This document shows positions 23,885 through 35,373 of a stretch of DNA of 64,000 nt, piece after piece. Numbering within the stretch: the first letter of the stretch is position 1; each line of letters opens with the position of its first letter. The notes below the pieces were generated by a model, which saw only the letters and a list, made by a program, of their open reading frames with translations, did not search any database and was not told where the DNA came from. A program made the position numbers and the translations under genes. Source of the DNA: Metridium senile (lineage: Eukaryota > Cnidaria > Anthozoa > Actiniaria > Metridiidae); contig OX459107.1 in NCBI GenBank assembly GCA_949775045.1, positions 15,927,679-15,991,678 on the forward strand, in the 5' to 3' direction.

Positions 23885-24870
23885 TGTAAACAGGGCGAAG
23901 GCTGTTGAAGTGAACATGACCTAGAGTACTTTAAATGATAGGATTAATTGACCCATGTCTATGTTAGTGGTACTGCATGGCCGAAACATTTAACTATGTA
24001 CGTAAAAAAAAAAAACAGACTAAATGAATGGATGAATGAATGAATGAATGAATGAATGAATGAATGAATGAATGAATGAATGAATGAATGGATGAATGGA
24101 TGAATGAATGAATGAATGAATGGATGAATGAATGGATGAATGGATGGATGAGCAACCCAATAAATGAAGGAATGAATGACCAACAAAATAAACGTATGTA
24201 TGTATGTATTATGTATAAACGAACAATAATATCGATATTGACATTGAAAAAATGCAACTGATTACACCAGAAATCGCGGCAATTTCAACAAATCAATGTG
24301 TTACAATAATGTTTAATAATTTTGTAGTTTTCTATAAGCTGAAAAGTCGATAATTAACTTGTTAAAGTTGCAAGCCTTGGCTGTCTGTGAATATAATATT
24401 ATCAATACAAAACACAAAAACAGTGCTGCGGTAGATAAAAATAAAGACCTGGGATTGTCTGAGGTTTACGAACCACGTAAGTGCACAAACCACAATGTCA
24501 CTAGTTTGATTAACACATTTAAAATATTAATATTTGACCAAAAAGGACGATTGTTGATGACCATATTACATGCATGCTCAAAAATGACCACTGAAACATG
24601 CCGACGATCTTTGGTGGACTATAACCCATGCAAAATGTTCCAACTTGTATCAGAAATACCGTATGCAATCTTGAAAACAATGCCATTACCACATATGGTA
24701 TTGTAGGCGAGAAGTAACAAAGTACTTTTATATAAGAGCGCGAGATTTTTTTTCTTTTTTTTAACAGGTTGAGATAGCAACAGAATGGTGCTATTTTGGT
24801 GGACTATAGCCCATGCATACAAAATTAATTGTTTTATTTTTCTATATCTCCGAATAGACGTGAAGCCCAA
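23885..24870. repeat. Duplicated block, copy 1, with GAAT microsatellite
   Basis: GGGCGAAGGCTGTTGAAGTG (about 23895) recurs at about 24887. GTAGATAAAAATAAAGA and CCTGGGATTGTCTGAGGTTT (about 24435) recur near 26.36 kb. A GAATGAATGGAT array fills 24020-24180. The second copy is split by the insertion at 24965-25992. Confidence 0.7.
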
Positions 24871-24964
24871 GAAATTATAAAAAGGGCGAAGGCTGTTGAA
24901 GTGAACATGATCTAGAGTACTTTCAATGATAGGATTAATTGACCCATGTCTATGTTAGTGGTAC

Positions 24965-25992
24965 AGCGCGCGCTGTCAAGTGAATGGGCTGTGCCTTCGA
25001 GCTCTCTCGGATTCTTTACTATTTTTACCTTTTTGCTTTTCATTTTTTGTATTTTCTTTCATTGGATGACACTTTAAAGGTTAGTTTTGCATTTTTGTTT
25101 GATTTGTTTTCCAAATTAACTTTTTAAACACGATTTTTATTGCTAGGTAGCATAAGTCCGTTAATTTTCATTAGTATTTTTTTCTTAGATAAACCTTACT
25201 TTTACAATAATTTTACTTTATTTTGCTTTGACAGACGGGTTTCCATTTGATCTAATAAGCTTTTATAGTCATATTTTTTTTTTGCTTTGATAGCTTTTAC
25301 TGTTTTTTCTGCTTCCTTTCGTATTATTTTTTGTCTTTTCGTTCCGTTATCTTAACTTACGTGATTTCTTTATTCTATTTTTATGCTCGAGCACAACCGT
25401 TCAATGATGCATGCGCGCGCGCCAAAAGTCCAACGGCCGTAATCCAAATAAGCTCGCGCACAAAGTTGGACGAGTCAGGTCAGGGTCTACTGGTGACTCT
25501 GCTACTGGTTACATTGTAACCCAGTACCACCTGCCGCAGGTGCCCAGTACCACATTATGTTAGTGAGGAGGGTGGCATGTCACCCAGCAGGACGAAAAAT
25601 AAGACCTGTCAAAGGGCGGAAGAGCTCGTTTTGAGCCAACGGCCAGCATGCAAAACTGAAGCTTTGCTGAGTGACGTCAAAAGGGCAAGATCTCAAGCCA
25701 AAAAAGATCAAGTGGAAGACCAAAAGTTCTGCTGATTTATAACTGATGCAACTCAAGAAAGGCAAAGAGGAAGAGATAGTTTTACTAGACAATGTAACAA
25801 ATTTATAGATACTTAATTTAATTAATGTAATTTATAGGGTATATATACGTATGTATGTATATGTATATATATTTCTTATTATTTTTATTATTACTATTAT
25901 TTTCTCTCTATTGATTCTAGGTATATTTTATTTGTAATTTATGTTCTCTGAAAAGCCTTTTAAGGACGAGAATAAAAAAAAAATGTATGTAT
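24965..25992 (+). mobile_element. About 1-kb insertion with A-rich/ATGT tail, probably retroposed
   Basis: In copy 1 of the duplicated block the host reads TTAGTGGTACTGCATGGCC. In copy 2 the same string is split after GTAC at 24961-24964 and resumes with GTACTGCGTGGC at 25993. The inserted DNA ends in AATAAAAAAAAAATGTATGT, like a LINE tail. It contains a 52-aa frame (25577-25735, starting MSPSRTKNK) of unknown meaning. This is probably an internally deleted LINE. Confidence 0.6.
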
Positions 25993-26720
25993 GTACTGCG
26001 TGGCTGAAACGTTGGGATGTTGATTTAAATATGTACGTAAAATACTAACTAAATGAATGGATGAACAACCCAATAAATAAATGGATTAATGAACAGTTAA
26101 ATGAATGAATGAATAATCGAATGAATGAACAACAAAATGAATGAATGAATAAACAACAAAATAAATGAATGAATGTATGAACAACAAAATAAATGCAATT
26201 AATCAAGCAATTAGGTATAAAAATAATAATTTATTTACATATTTTTATCATTACAACTTATCTTTCCCAAAAATAATCAGATGTTTCAGCTCAAACCTAG
26301 GGTCTAAACACGAGAACTACAAATAATGGACACATCAGCAGTAAACAAAAAACATTATATGGTAGATAAAAATAAAGATAAGACCTGGGATTGTCTGAGG
26401 TTTATGTCAGTGTACACACCACAAAGCCAGCATTTTGATAAACACATTTGCAATTTATTGTGATTTAATTTACAGTATGGTCAAACCTGATGATCGACGA
26501 CGTTTTACAAAAATATATTTTATATATCTTGTATGCATTTAAAATGCTTAAAATTAACAAAAACTAAAGTTTTTGATGGACTATAGCCCAAGCAAAATGA
26601 CAAAAAATGACGATTTTTGATTGACTATAGCCCATGCAAAATGACAAATGTTTTGTAAGACGAATGGCCCACTAAAATAGCTTACAGCCCAGGCATACAA
26701 AGTTACATTTTTATCTATTT
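25993..26720. repeat. Duplicated block, copy 2 (distal part)
   Basis: Continues the block interrupted at 24964: TACTGCGTGGCTGAAACGTT, a shorter GAAT array (26055-26190), and GACCTGGGATTGTCTGAGGT. CTATAGCCCATGCAAAATGA motifs are shared with 24.62-24.81 kb. Confidence 0.6.
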
Positions 26721-26876
26721 TTCTTTTACTATATTTAATCATCTCTCTAAAAAAAATATTAAAAAAAATATCGAAAAAAATGATCAGAGCAATTTTACGT
26801 TATACCTCTTGATTCTTGATCAAAAGTCTAGTATCAGCACAATTTGCACTTTAGTCATATCATGATCAAAAAGCTA

Positions 26877-27089
26877 CAGGGTCGCGATTTTTTACACAAA
26901 AGTTTGATCCCTGATACCAAAAACTCGCTTATTTTGATCCTTGATTCCACAAAAAATGTTCTGATCCTTGAATCTATTCATACGATCCCGATCCCTCTTC
27001 TGTGATCCCTGATTCCAGCTGGTTCGGACTATGTGATCCTCGATCCCAGGTATGTGATCCCTGATCCCACATTCCTCGTCACGACCCTG
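26877..27089. mobile_element. 213-bp MITE rich in GATCCCTGAT motifs
   Basis: The ends CAGGGTCGCGA and TCACGACCCTG are inverted. The interior repeats TGATCCCTGATTCCA. The flanks AAGCTA and AAGCAA are a possible imperfect duplication. A partial reverse copy is at 33.42-33.56 kb. Confidence 0.65.
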
Positions 27090-27119
27090 AAGCAATGATC
27101 ATCACAATCTATTATGAAA

Positions 27120-27420
27120 ATAACTATTTGAAATCATGTATTTTGATTGGTTTAGGCGCGTGCATTATGAGAGCACATTGCACGCGCGTTTGCGATGTTG
27201 ATCAATTTGTATTTTATAAAAGAAATAGAAAACTTGCTTTCTATGCAGTTATAAAGCACTTGGGGATTGTCAGAACACTAGAAAAGTGTTGAGAGGCACT
27301 CCGCTTCGCGGCTTCGCGTCATGCTTCTCTTAACACTTCTCTCGTGTTCTGACAACCCCGCGTGCTTTATAACTGCACACAGCACGCGCGCGCGTTTTCT
27401 ATTTCTTCAATTGCTAGTCG
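27120..27420. mobile_element. MITE (GATCAATTTGTATTTTATAA family)
   Basis: A foldback with TTTAGGCGCGTGCATTATGA, GTTGATCAATTTGTATTTTA, AGAACACTAGAAAAGTGTTG and a mirrored right half (AACACTTCTCTCGTGTTCTG, GTGCTTTATAACTGCA). Related copies lie at 14.94, 30.18 and 33.99 kb. It ends just 3' of the XPNPEP-like stop codon. Confidence 0.7.
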
Positions 27421-27450
27421 AGAGATGTCACCGGGAGCTCTTGTAACAAA

Positions 27451-30400
27451 TCATTGATCCTGCTCTAAGGGTCTCGCTTCTCTTAGTAACCATTCAAGAG
27501 CTCTTGTTCTTTCCTGCTCTTTGAGCACTGGGGCGACTACTTCAACACACTTGGCATGGTATTTATTTAGCCAATTGATCTGAAGATAACAACGATATGG
27601 TTAATAGATGGCGATACAATAATGATGAAGATGATGATGATGGTGGTGGTGATGATGATGGTGGTTATGATGATGGTGGTGATGATGGTGATGATGATGG
27701 TTATGATTATGATGGTGATGGTGACGATGGTGATGATGGTGATGATGGTGATGATGGTGATGATGGTGGTTATGATGATGGTGGTGATGGTGGTGGTGAT
27801 GATGATGATTGTGATGGTGGTGGTGGTGGTGGTGGTGATGATGGTTATGATGATGATGATGGTTATGATGATGATGATGGTTATGATGATGATGATAAGT
27901 ATAATATATACAATATGAGCGGCCGATGTGATATACGGCGAGTATATCGCGTACAAATTGGACGCGAATATTGTATAGTACTAATAAAAGTCCAACATAT
28001 TAGCTCTTTTATATTGCCAAGATACAAGTAAATCTGGCCGAGAAAATTCAAGTTAAAACTTATGTTTATCAGGTCGATTTTGTATCTAAAATACAACCTT
28101 CGTCACGGACATGATTTCTATTGTAAAATTATCATTAACTACTCATGAATTTTTTAATGGTAATGGTTATGGTGATGTGGTGATGGTTGTGATGGTTGTG
28201 ATGATGATGCTGATGATGATAATGATGGTGATGATGGTGATGATGATAAAGATAATGATAATCTATGATAACGATGGTCCTGCTGATGATGATTATAATA
28301 ATGATAATGATGATTATGGTCAATATCAATCATATATAAACCTGTTGTTTTGTCATTAGAGACGTCTTGCATAATTTCCTTGAAAATGGCAACTAGAAAA
28401 CAAAACCAATCAATATCCTCTGAACAATACCCTCAAATAGGCGCTATACAAATCATTATTATTAATAATAATGATAATAAAAACCTTGACTGATATACTT
28501 ACGAATGAAACCACTTCAAACTGCAAATAGCCAACTCCCCTGTAGTTTCTCTGAAAATCAGGAAAATATAAAAATAAGAGCGATGTTATTTTTACTGATG
28601 TTGTCCTCAAATAGATGAGCCTCGTGGCTGCAGTTGGCAGGCTAGGTTGCACGCAGGGCAGGTTGCAGTTTGCACTTTAGATATGGGTCCACACATATAA
28701 TTAATTGTAAAGCGCATTTAAATACGCGATATGAGCACACATTACATTACATACTAACCCCTCATGATTGTAAGCCGCGTAGCTGCAGTGTGCGACTTAA
28801 ATAGCAGTCCATACATATAGTTAATTGTAAAGCGCATTGAGACGATGTGAAATACGCTATATGAGCACACGCTATATTACATACTGCCCCCCCCCCCCCC
28901 CCCTCCCCATCCCCCCCGAAAAAACATGTATAAACTAACATTTTACCTTGAGTTCTACAGGCCTTACAACGAATAGATTCTCAAGTCTAATTGCAAGCTT
29001 TTTCATCCCAGGGCCTTGATTTTCGTAATATGCTGGCTCTATACAGTAAAGTAATTTCTACATGAAATCATTTACATAAAGCATTTCATTCCACTAAGAC
29101 TCAATTACAAAATAGTTCACAGTTCCCTGCGCCATCTTGAAAGGTAGCCGGGCCTTTGCAACGAAGCGAGACGAACGTTGAGCTTGCAATGATAGAGACA
29201 CGTACAAAGAGACACCTGGATAGTTGTCCGGCAAGGCGTTAAAAGGTTTCTATCATTGCAAGCTCAACGTTCGTTTGCTTCGATGCAAAGGTCCGGCTTC
29301 CTTTCAATGATTGTGCAATAGTCGATCCCCTTCATAGTTCACTGTGCCATTTTAAAAGGTAGCCGGTCCTTTAGCATCGATGCGAGACAAACGTTGAGCT
29401 TGCAATGATAGAGACCTTTTAACACCTTGCAGGACAATTATTCACGTGTCTCTATCATTTCAACGTTCGTCTCGCTTCAATGCAAAGGCCAGGCTACCAA
29501 TCAAGATGGCGCAGTGGCTATGAAGGGACTATTTAGTGTATTGATTGCTATGCACATACCGATAGTAAGAGTCATTCCATCAGCCAAAGGGAGTTCTTGA
29601 TAGAGCGGAACATTGGATATACCATAATGATCTAGAACAAAATAACGTAATGAAATATAGATATATATTAAAAATAACGTAATGAAATATAGATATATTT
29701 ATTAATGAGAATGAGAATGTCTTTTACTCCGACGAAGGGCTAAAGCTCGAAACGTCAGTAAAGTTAAGGCTGCATTTTTTACGGTGTTACAAATTTCATT
29801 CTATTACCTATCGTTTATATCAAACAACGACGCAGCCTTTACTAGTTTACTCGCTAGTTTCTATTTTTTACGGTGTTACAAATTTCCTTCTATTACCTAT
29901 CGTTTATATCAAACACCGACGCAGCCTATACTAGTTTACTCGCTAGTTTCTATTTTTTACGGTGTTACAAATTTCCTTCTATTACCTATCGTTTATATCA
30001 AACACCGACGCAGCCTTTACTAGTTTACTCGCTAGATTCTATTTTTTACGGTGTTACAAATTTCATTCTATTACCTATCGTTTATATCAAATACCGACGC
30101 AGCCTATACTAGTTTACTCGCTAGTTTCTATTTATTAATGATAATGTTCATCTAGTTAACGTATAGTTATTATATTGCAATTTGAGTGCTTTATTAAAGA
30201 AATAAAAAACAAACGCGCGGGCTGTGTACTAAAGCACGTGGGGATTGACGGGACGCAAGAACGGCGCGAAGCGGGGTGCTTTTCAACACTTCTCAAATTC
30301 TCTGACAATCCCCAATTGCTTTATAACTGCATACAGCACAGAAATCAAATCTTCTATTTCTTTTATAATATACAAATTGATCAACATGCAAACTAGTCTC

Positions 30401-31836
30401 CCTCGCAGCCGTTCTTAGTGTCGTCACGCAACGTTCTCTCCCCATGCACATGACACTAAGAACGGCTGCGAGGGAGACTACATGCAAACGCGCGTGCTGT
30501 GTTATGACAAACCTTCCATGACACACAATACATGTCCCACGCCATGACCAGTGAATTCCATCCAGTCCAGACCAGCATCCCATAATGCTCTACGAGCTAT
30601 GGCATCTAAGGCATGACCTGCAAGATTATGACGAGAATGGTGAAGGTAATGACCATGACCATGATGGACACGGTGGTGATGATGATTATGGAGATGGTTG
30701 TGATGATGATTATGGAGATGGTTGTGATGATGATTATGGAGATGTTGGTGATGATGATTATGGAGATGGTTGTGATGATGGTGTCAATGATGATGGTGGT
30801 TATGATGATGGTTGTGATGATGGTGTCAATGATGATGGTGGTTATGATGGTGGTTGTGATGATGGTGTCAATGATGATGGTGGTTATGATGATGGTTGTG
30901 ATGATGGTGTCAATGATGATGGTGGTTATGATGATGGTGGTTATGATGGTGGTTATAATGATGGTTGTGATGATGGTGGTTATGATGGTGGTTATTATGA
31001 TGGTTGTGATGATGGTGGTTATGATGGTGGTTATGATGATGGTGGTTATGATGGTGGTTATGATGATGGTTGTGATGATGGTGTCAATGATGATGGTGGT
31101 TATGATGATGGTGGTTATGATGATGGTGGTTATGATGGTTGTGATGATGGTGGTTATGATGATGGTGGTTATGATGGTGGTTATGATGATGGTTGTGATG
31201 ATGGTGTCAATGATGATGGTGGTTATGATGGTGGTTATGATGATGGTGTCAATGATGGTGTCAATGATGATGGTGGTTATGATGATGGTTGTGATGATGG
31301 TGTCAATGAAGATGGTGGTTATGATGATGGTTGTGATGATGGTGACAATGATGATGGTGGTTATGATGGTGGTTATGATGATGGTTGTGATGATGGTGCC
31401 AATGATGATGGTGGTTATGATGATGGTTGTGATGATGGTGTCAATGATGATGGTGGTTATGATGATGGTTGTGATGATGGTGTCAATGATGATGGTGGTT
31501 ATGATGATGGTTGTGATGATGGTGTCAATGAAGATGGTGGTTATGATGATGGTTGTGATGATGGTGACAATGATGATGACGATGTTGGTGATGGTGGTTA
31601 TGATGATGGTGGTTATGATGGTGGTTATGATGGTGGTTATGGTGATGGTGTCAATGATGATGGTGGTTATGATGGTGGTTATGATGGTGGTTATGATGAT
31701 GGTGTCAATGATGATGGTGGTTATGATGATGGTGGTGATGATGGTGTCAATGATGATGGTGGTTATGATGATGGTTGTGATGATGGTGTCAATTATGATG
31801 GTGGTGGTTATGGAGATGGTTGTGATGATGGTGACA

Positions 31837-31872
<36 letters not shown>

Positions 31873-34800
31873 GTTATGATGGTGATGGTGATGATGGTTA
31901 TGATGATGATGGTGATGGTGATGATGGTTATGATGATGATTGTGATGACAAAGACGACGATGATGACGATGTTGGTCGTGGTGTTGATAATCATGACGAC
32001 CATAACAATGAAGAAGATAATAATGATATCACAGAAGATGATATGCATGTGTTCCCAAACCTTTAGTCCCTTTGGGGAAAACCGTCGCAGCACAATCAAT
32101 GTGTCCCATTAAAACACGGGTATAACACTCCTACAACACCAATCAAATGTACATTGGCTATGGGCTGACTGATAACTCATAGCCGCTCTATTGAAAATTA
32201 ATGATTAACTGATTCATAAAGTACAATAATTACTATATGTGACTTTGCCCAGTTAAGGTGAGGGCCAAAAACGCAAATCCCCCTCCTCCCCCCGGGTATA
32301 ATACCTTTTCCCATTCACTTGGTGTGCCGTAAACCCCCCCCCCCCCCCCCCACCCCCTCTTCCCCCGGGTGTAATACCTTGTCCCATTCACTTGGTGTGC
32401 CGTAACACCCTTCCCCCCGGGTATAATACCTTGTCCCATTCACTTGGTGTGCCGTAACACCCCCCCCCCCCCCCCTTCCCCCCGGGTATAATACCTTGTC
32501 CCATTCACTTGGTGTGCCGTAATGTAGAACACGAGTGATGTTTGTTGTCCCCCTCCTCCCCCCGGGTATAATACCTTTTCCCATTCACTTGGTGTGCCGT
32601 AACACCCCCTCCCCCCCCCCCCCCCCCCCCCCTTCCCCCCGGGTGTAATACCTTGTCCCATTCACTTGGTGTGCCGTAATGCAAAACACGAGTGATGTTT
32701 GTTGTACCATCCCTTCAAGAAAAAGAAAAACAATTTGTAAGAGACGGACATTAGAAAAACCCGGAGGGGGGTGACAATTCCCCCAAAAAAATCCTGCAGA
32801 GGAATATTGTGTGAAAAAAATATCCTGCAGGGAATCAAGACCCCCCAAAAAGGCTTGAACCCAAGAAAAAAAAATCCTGCAGACACCTTCCGGGTTTTTC
32901 TAATGGTCCGTCCCTAAGCATTAATATACATATGGGTACATGCACCGGCTTTAATTATTTAAACTCGAATTGGAGTAACTTACATATACAAGTTTATATT
33001 CTTGGATAAGAAAGAATGCAACCAGGACCAGCTTTTTTACTATGAAAGTGACTTCCGCATAGATTGTAAAACACTAGAACAGTCTTGCTCAAGACTACAC
33101 ACACCCAGACAATCACAACACATCAAAATCATCGCTTACACATGAGTTCAAACCATTCAAACATCAGACACCAACACCAACAGTCTTTCTCAAGACTACA
33201 CACAGCCAGATGATCACAACACGTCAACATCGCTCACACCTGGGTTTAAACCATTCAAACATCAGACACCAACACCAACGGTCTTTTTTTCAAGACTACA
33301 CACACCCAGATGATCACAACACATCAAAATCACTTACACCTGCAACCAAATAAAACTCTAATTTAATAAGACAGCAAATACAAATTCACTGGATCGATAC
33401 ATATAGTTTATACAGAGTTGTGACGAGGGATGTGGGATCAAGGGATCACTGCCTGGGATCGGGGATCACATAGTCCAAACCAGCTGGAATCAGGGATCAC
33501 AGAAGAGGGATCGGGATCGTATGAATAGATTCAAGGATCAGAACCTTTTTTTTGTGGGATTAGGCTAGGTTTACACGGGATCGGACGAATTTTTGACCGG
33601 TCAAAAGATCGACCTGGACATGCTGTTCATACGGAGCCGATCAATATTTTCGTTCTGTTCACACGAGACCATCACAATATTTGACCGGTTATGTTAGGCT
33701 TCCAAATTATTGCACGTTTAGCGCGGTCCCATGTGAACGGAATCCCTAAGCGGATGTTTTTTTGACCGGTCAAAAATTCGTCCGGTACCGTGTAAACGTA
33801 GCCTTAGAAAGAAAAAACATGTGTCAAAAACAGTTTATCAATATGTACCTGTAGTGATGACCAGATGCATTCAGATATAGGCCCTTATCATTGATGACAT
33901 CACCTGACACTGGACTGGAACAACAGATACAATACATTGATACAACTATTAATATACAATTGTTTAAATAGATTATTACCATTATTCGCTGTTACCAAAT
34001 AACTATTTGAAATCACGCATTTTGATTTGCGCGTGCTTTATGAGAGCACACAGCACACGCGTTTGCATGTTGATCAAATATATCCATTTATATTTTATAC
34101 AAGAAAGCTGTGTGTGCTGTATGTAGTTATAAAGCACACGGGGCTGTCAGAACACCCGAGAAGTGTTGAGATCTCGCGTTTTCTATTTCTTTATTAGAAA
34201 TACTCACATTGTCATTGTTATCGTTGCTGTTGTTATTTTCATTGTGACGATCGTTATTGTTGTCATTGTCGTCATCACTGTTGTTGTTATCATTATCGTT
34301 GTTGTCATTGTCGTTATATATATCGTTGTTGTTGTCGTTATATATATATCGTTGTTGTTGTTGTTGTTATATATATCGTTGTTGTCATTGTCGTTATCAC
34401 TGTTGTTGTTATCATTATCGTTGTTGTTGTCGTTATATATGTCGTTGTTGTTGTCGTTATATATATCGTTGTTGTTGTCGTTATCGTTTTTATTGTCGAT
34501 CGTTACCGTTGTCGTTACAGTATAATCGTTGTCGTAATCGCTATCGTTATTGTTATTTTCATTATACCTTATCAGATTGCCACTACCATCATCAGCGAAG
34601 TATGATTGAGTTTCAAAGCAACTGTCAAGATAACCATCCTGCTCCCTGCCGAGAGAAAAAAATTAAAAAAAATATTTATTATTTAGCGTTGGTAGTTCCT
34701 TCAGCTATAAGCAGTAAGCTGTAAGCTGGTCTCCCAGGAAGCCGACAGTTCGCTTTTTCCACCCTCTCTCCATCAATGCTCCGTTTTACGGGTATTTAAA

Positions 34801-35153
34801 GTTACTCAAAGCTACACAGATTAGGAAGAAGTCGAAACAAGTGTGAGGCCACTAGGGATCGAACACGTGACCTCTCACTCCGTAAGCCGCGAGCTACACA
34901 TGTTCCTAACACACGACTATATTGTTTCAATCATAATACTAAACACTGGTCATTATTACGCACCAAATTTAAGACTAAAGACCAACCATGGAAAAGATGT
35001 ATTACTGGGGTTACGAAAACAGTATCTTCAAAAGAAATGAAAACTATACCACTAAACGCTATTTATAGTACCTAAAGTATTCTTCGAACTTGTTTGTGGC
35101 TGTTACTGTTGTCACCTTTCCAGTAGATACCTATGAAGGCAACAACGACCTTA

Positions 35154-35212
<59 letters not shown>

Positions 35213-35274
35213 CAATAATGAAGATGATGATGATGATGATGATAATGATGATAATGATGATGATGATGATGATA

Positions 35275-35318
<44 letters not shown>

Positions 35319-35341
35319 AATGATAATGAAGAAGATGATGT

Positions 35342-35373
<32 letters not shown>

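Noticed and set aside
24359..24706. 115-aa ORF
   Set aside because: It lies in a duplicated non-coding block; the second copy does not preserve the frame and no domain is seen.
27567..28031. 129-144 aa Thr/Ile and Asp/Gly ORFs
   Set aside because: Microsatellite in the last XPNPEP-like intron.
28020..28075. Candidate XPNPEP exon (KIDLINISF) on the complement
   Set aside because: It resembles the KMIDVDSL region but is out of phase. The exon at 28392-28342 fits both phase and sequence.
30585..32112. 493-499 aa ORFs on both strands rich in Asp/Gly/Tyr, Met/Val or Ile/Thr
   Set aside because: They are translations of a trinucleotide-phased minisatellite within an intron of the minus-strand XPNPEP-like gene.
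32985..33080. Possible XPNPEP exon on the complement ending TAT/GTAAGT
   Set aside because: The frame is open for 30 codons, but the acceptor phase does not match the preceding exon and the residues lack the DxTRT motif expected there.
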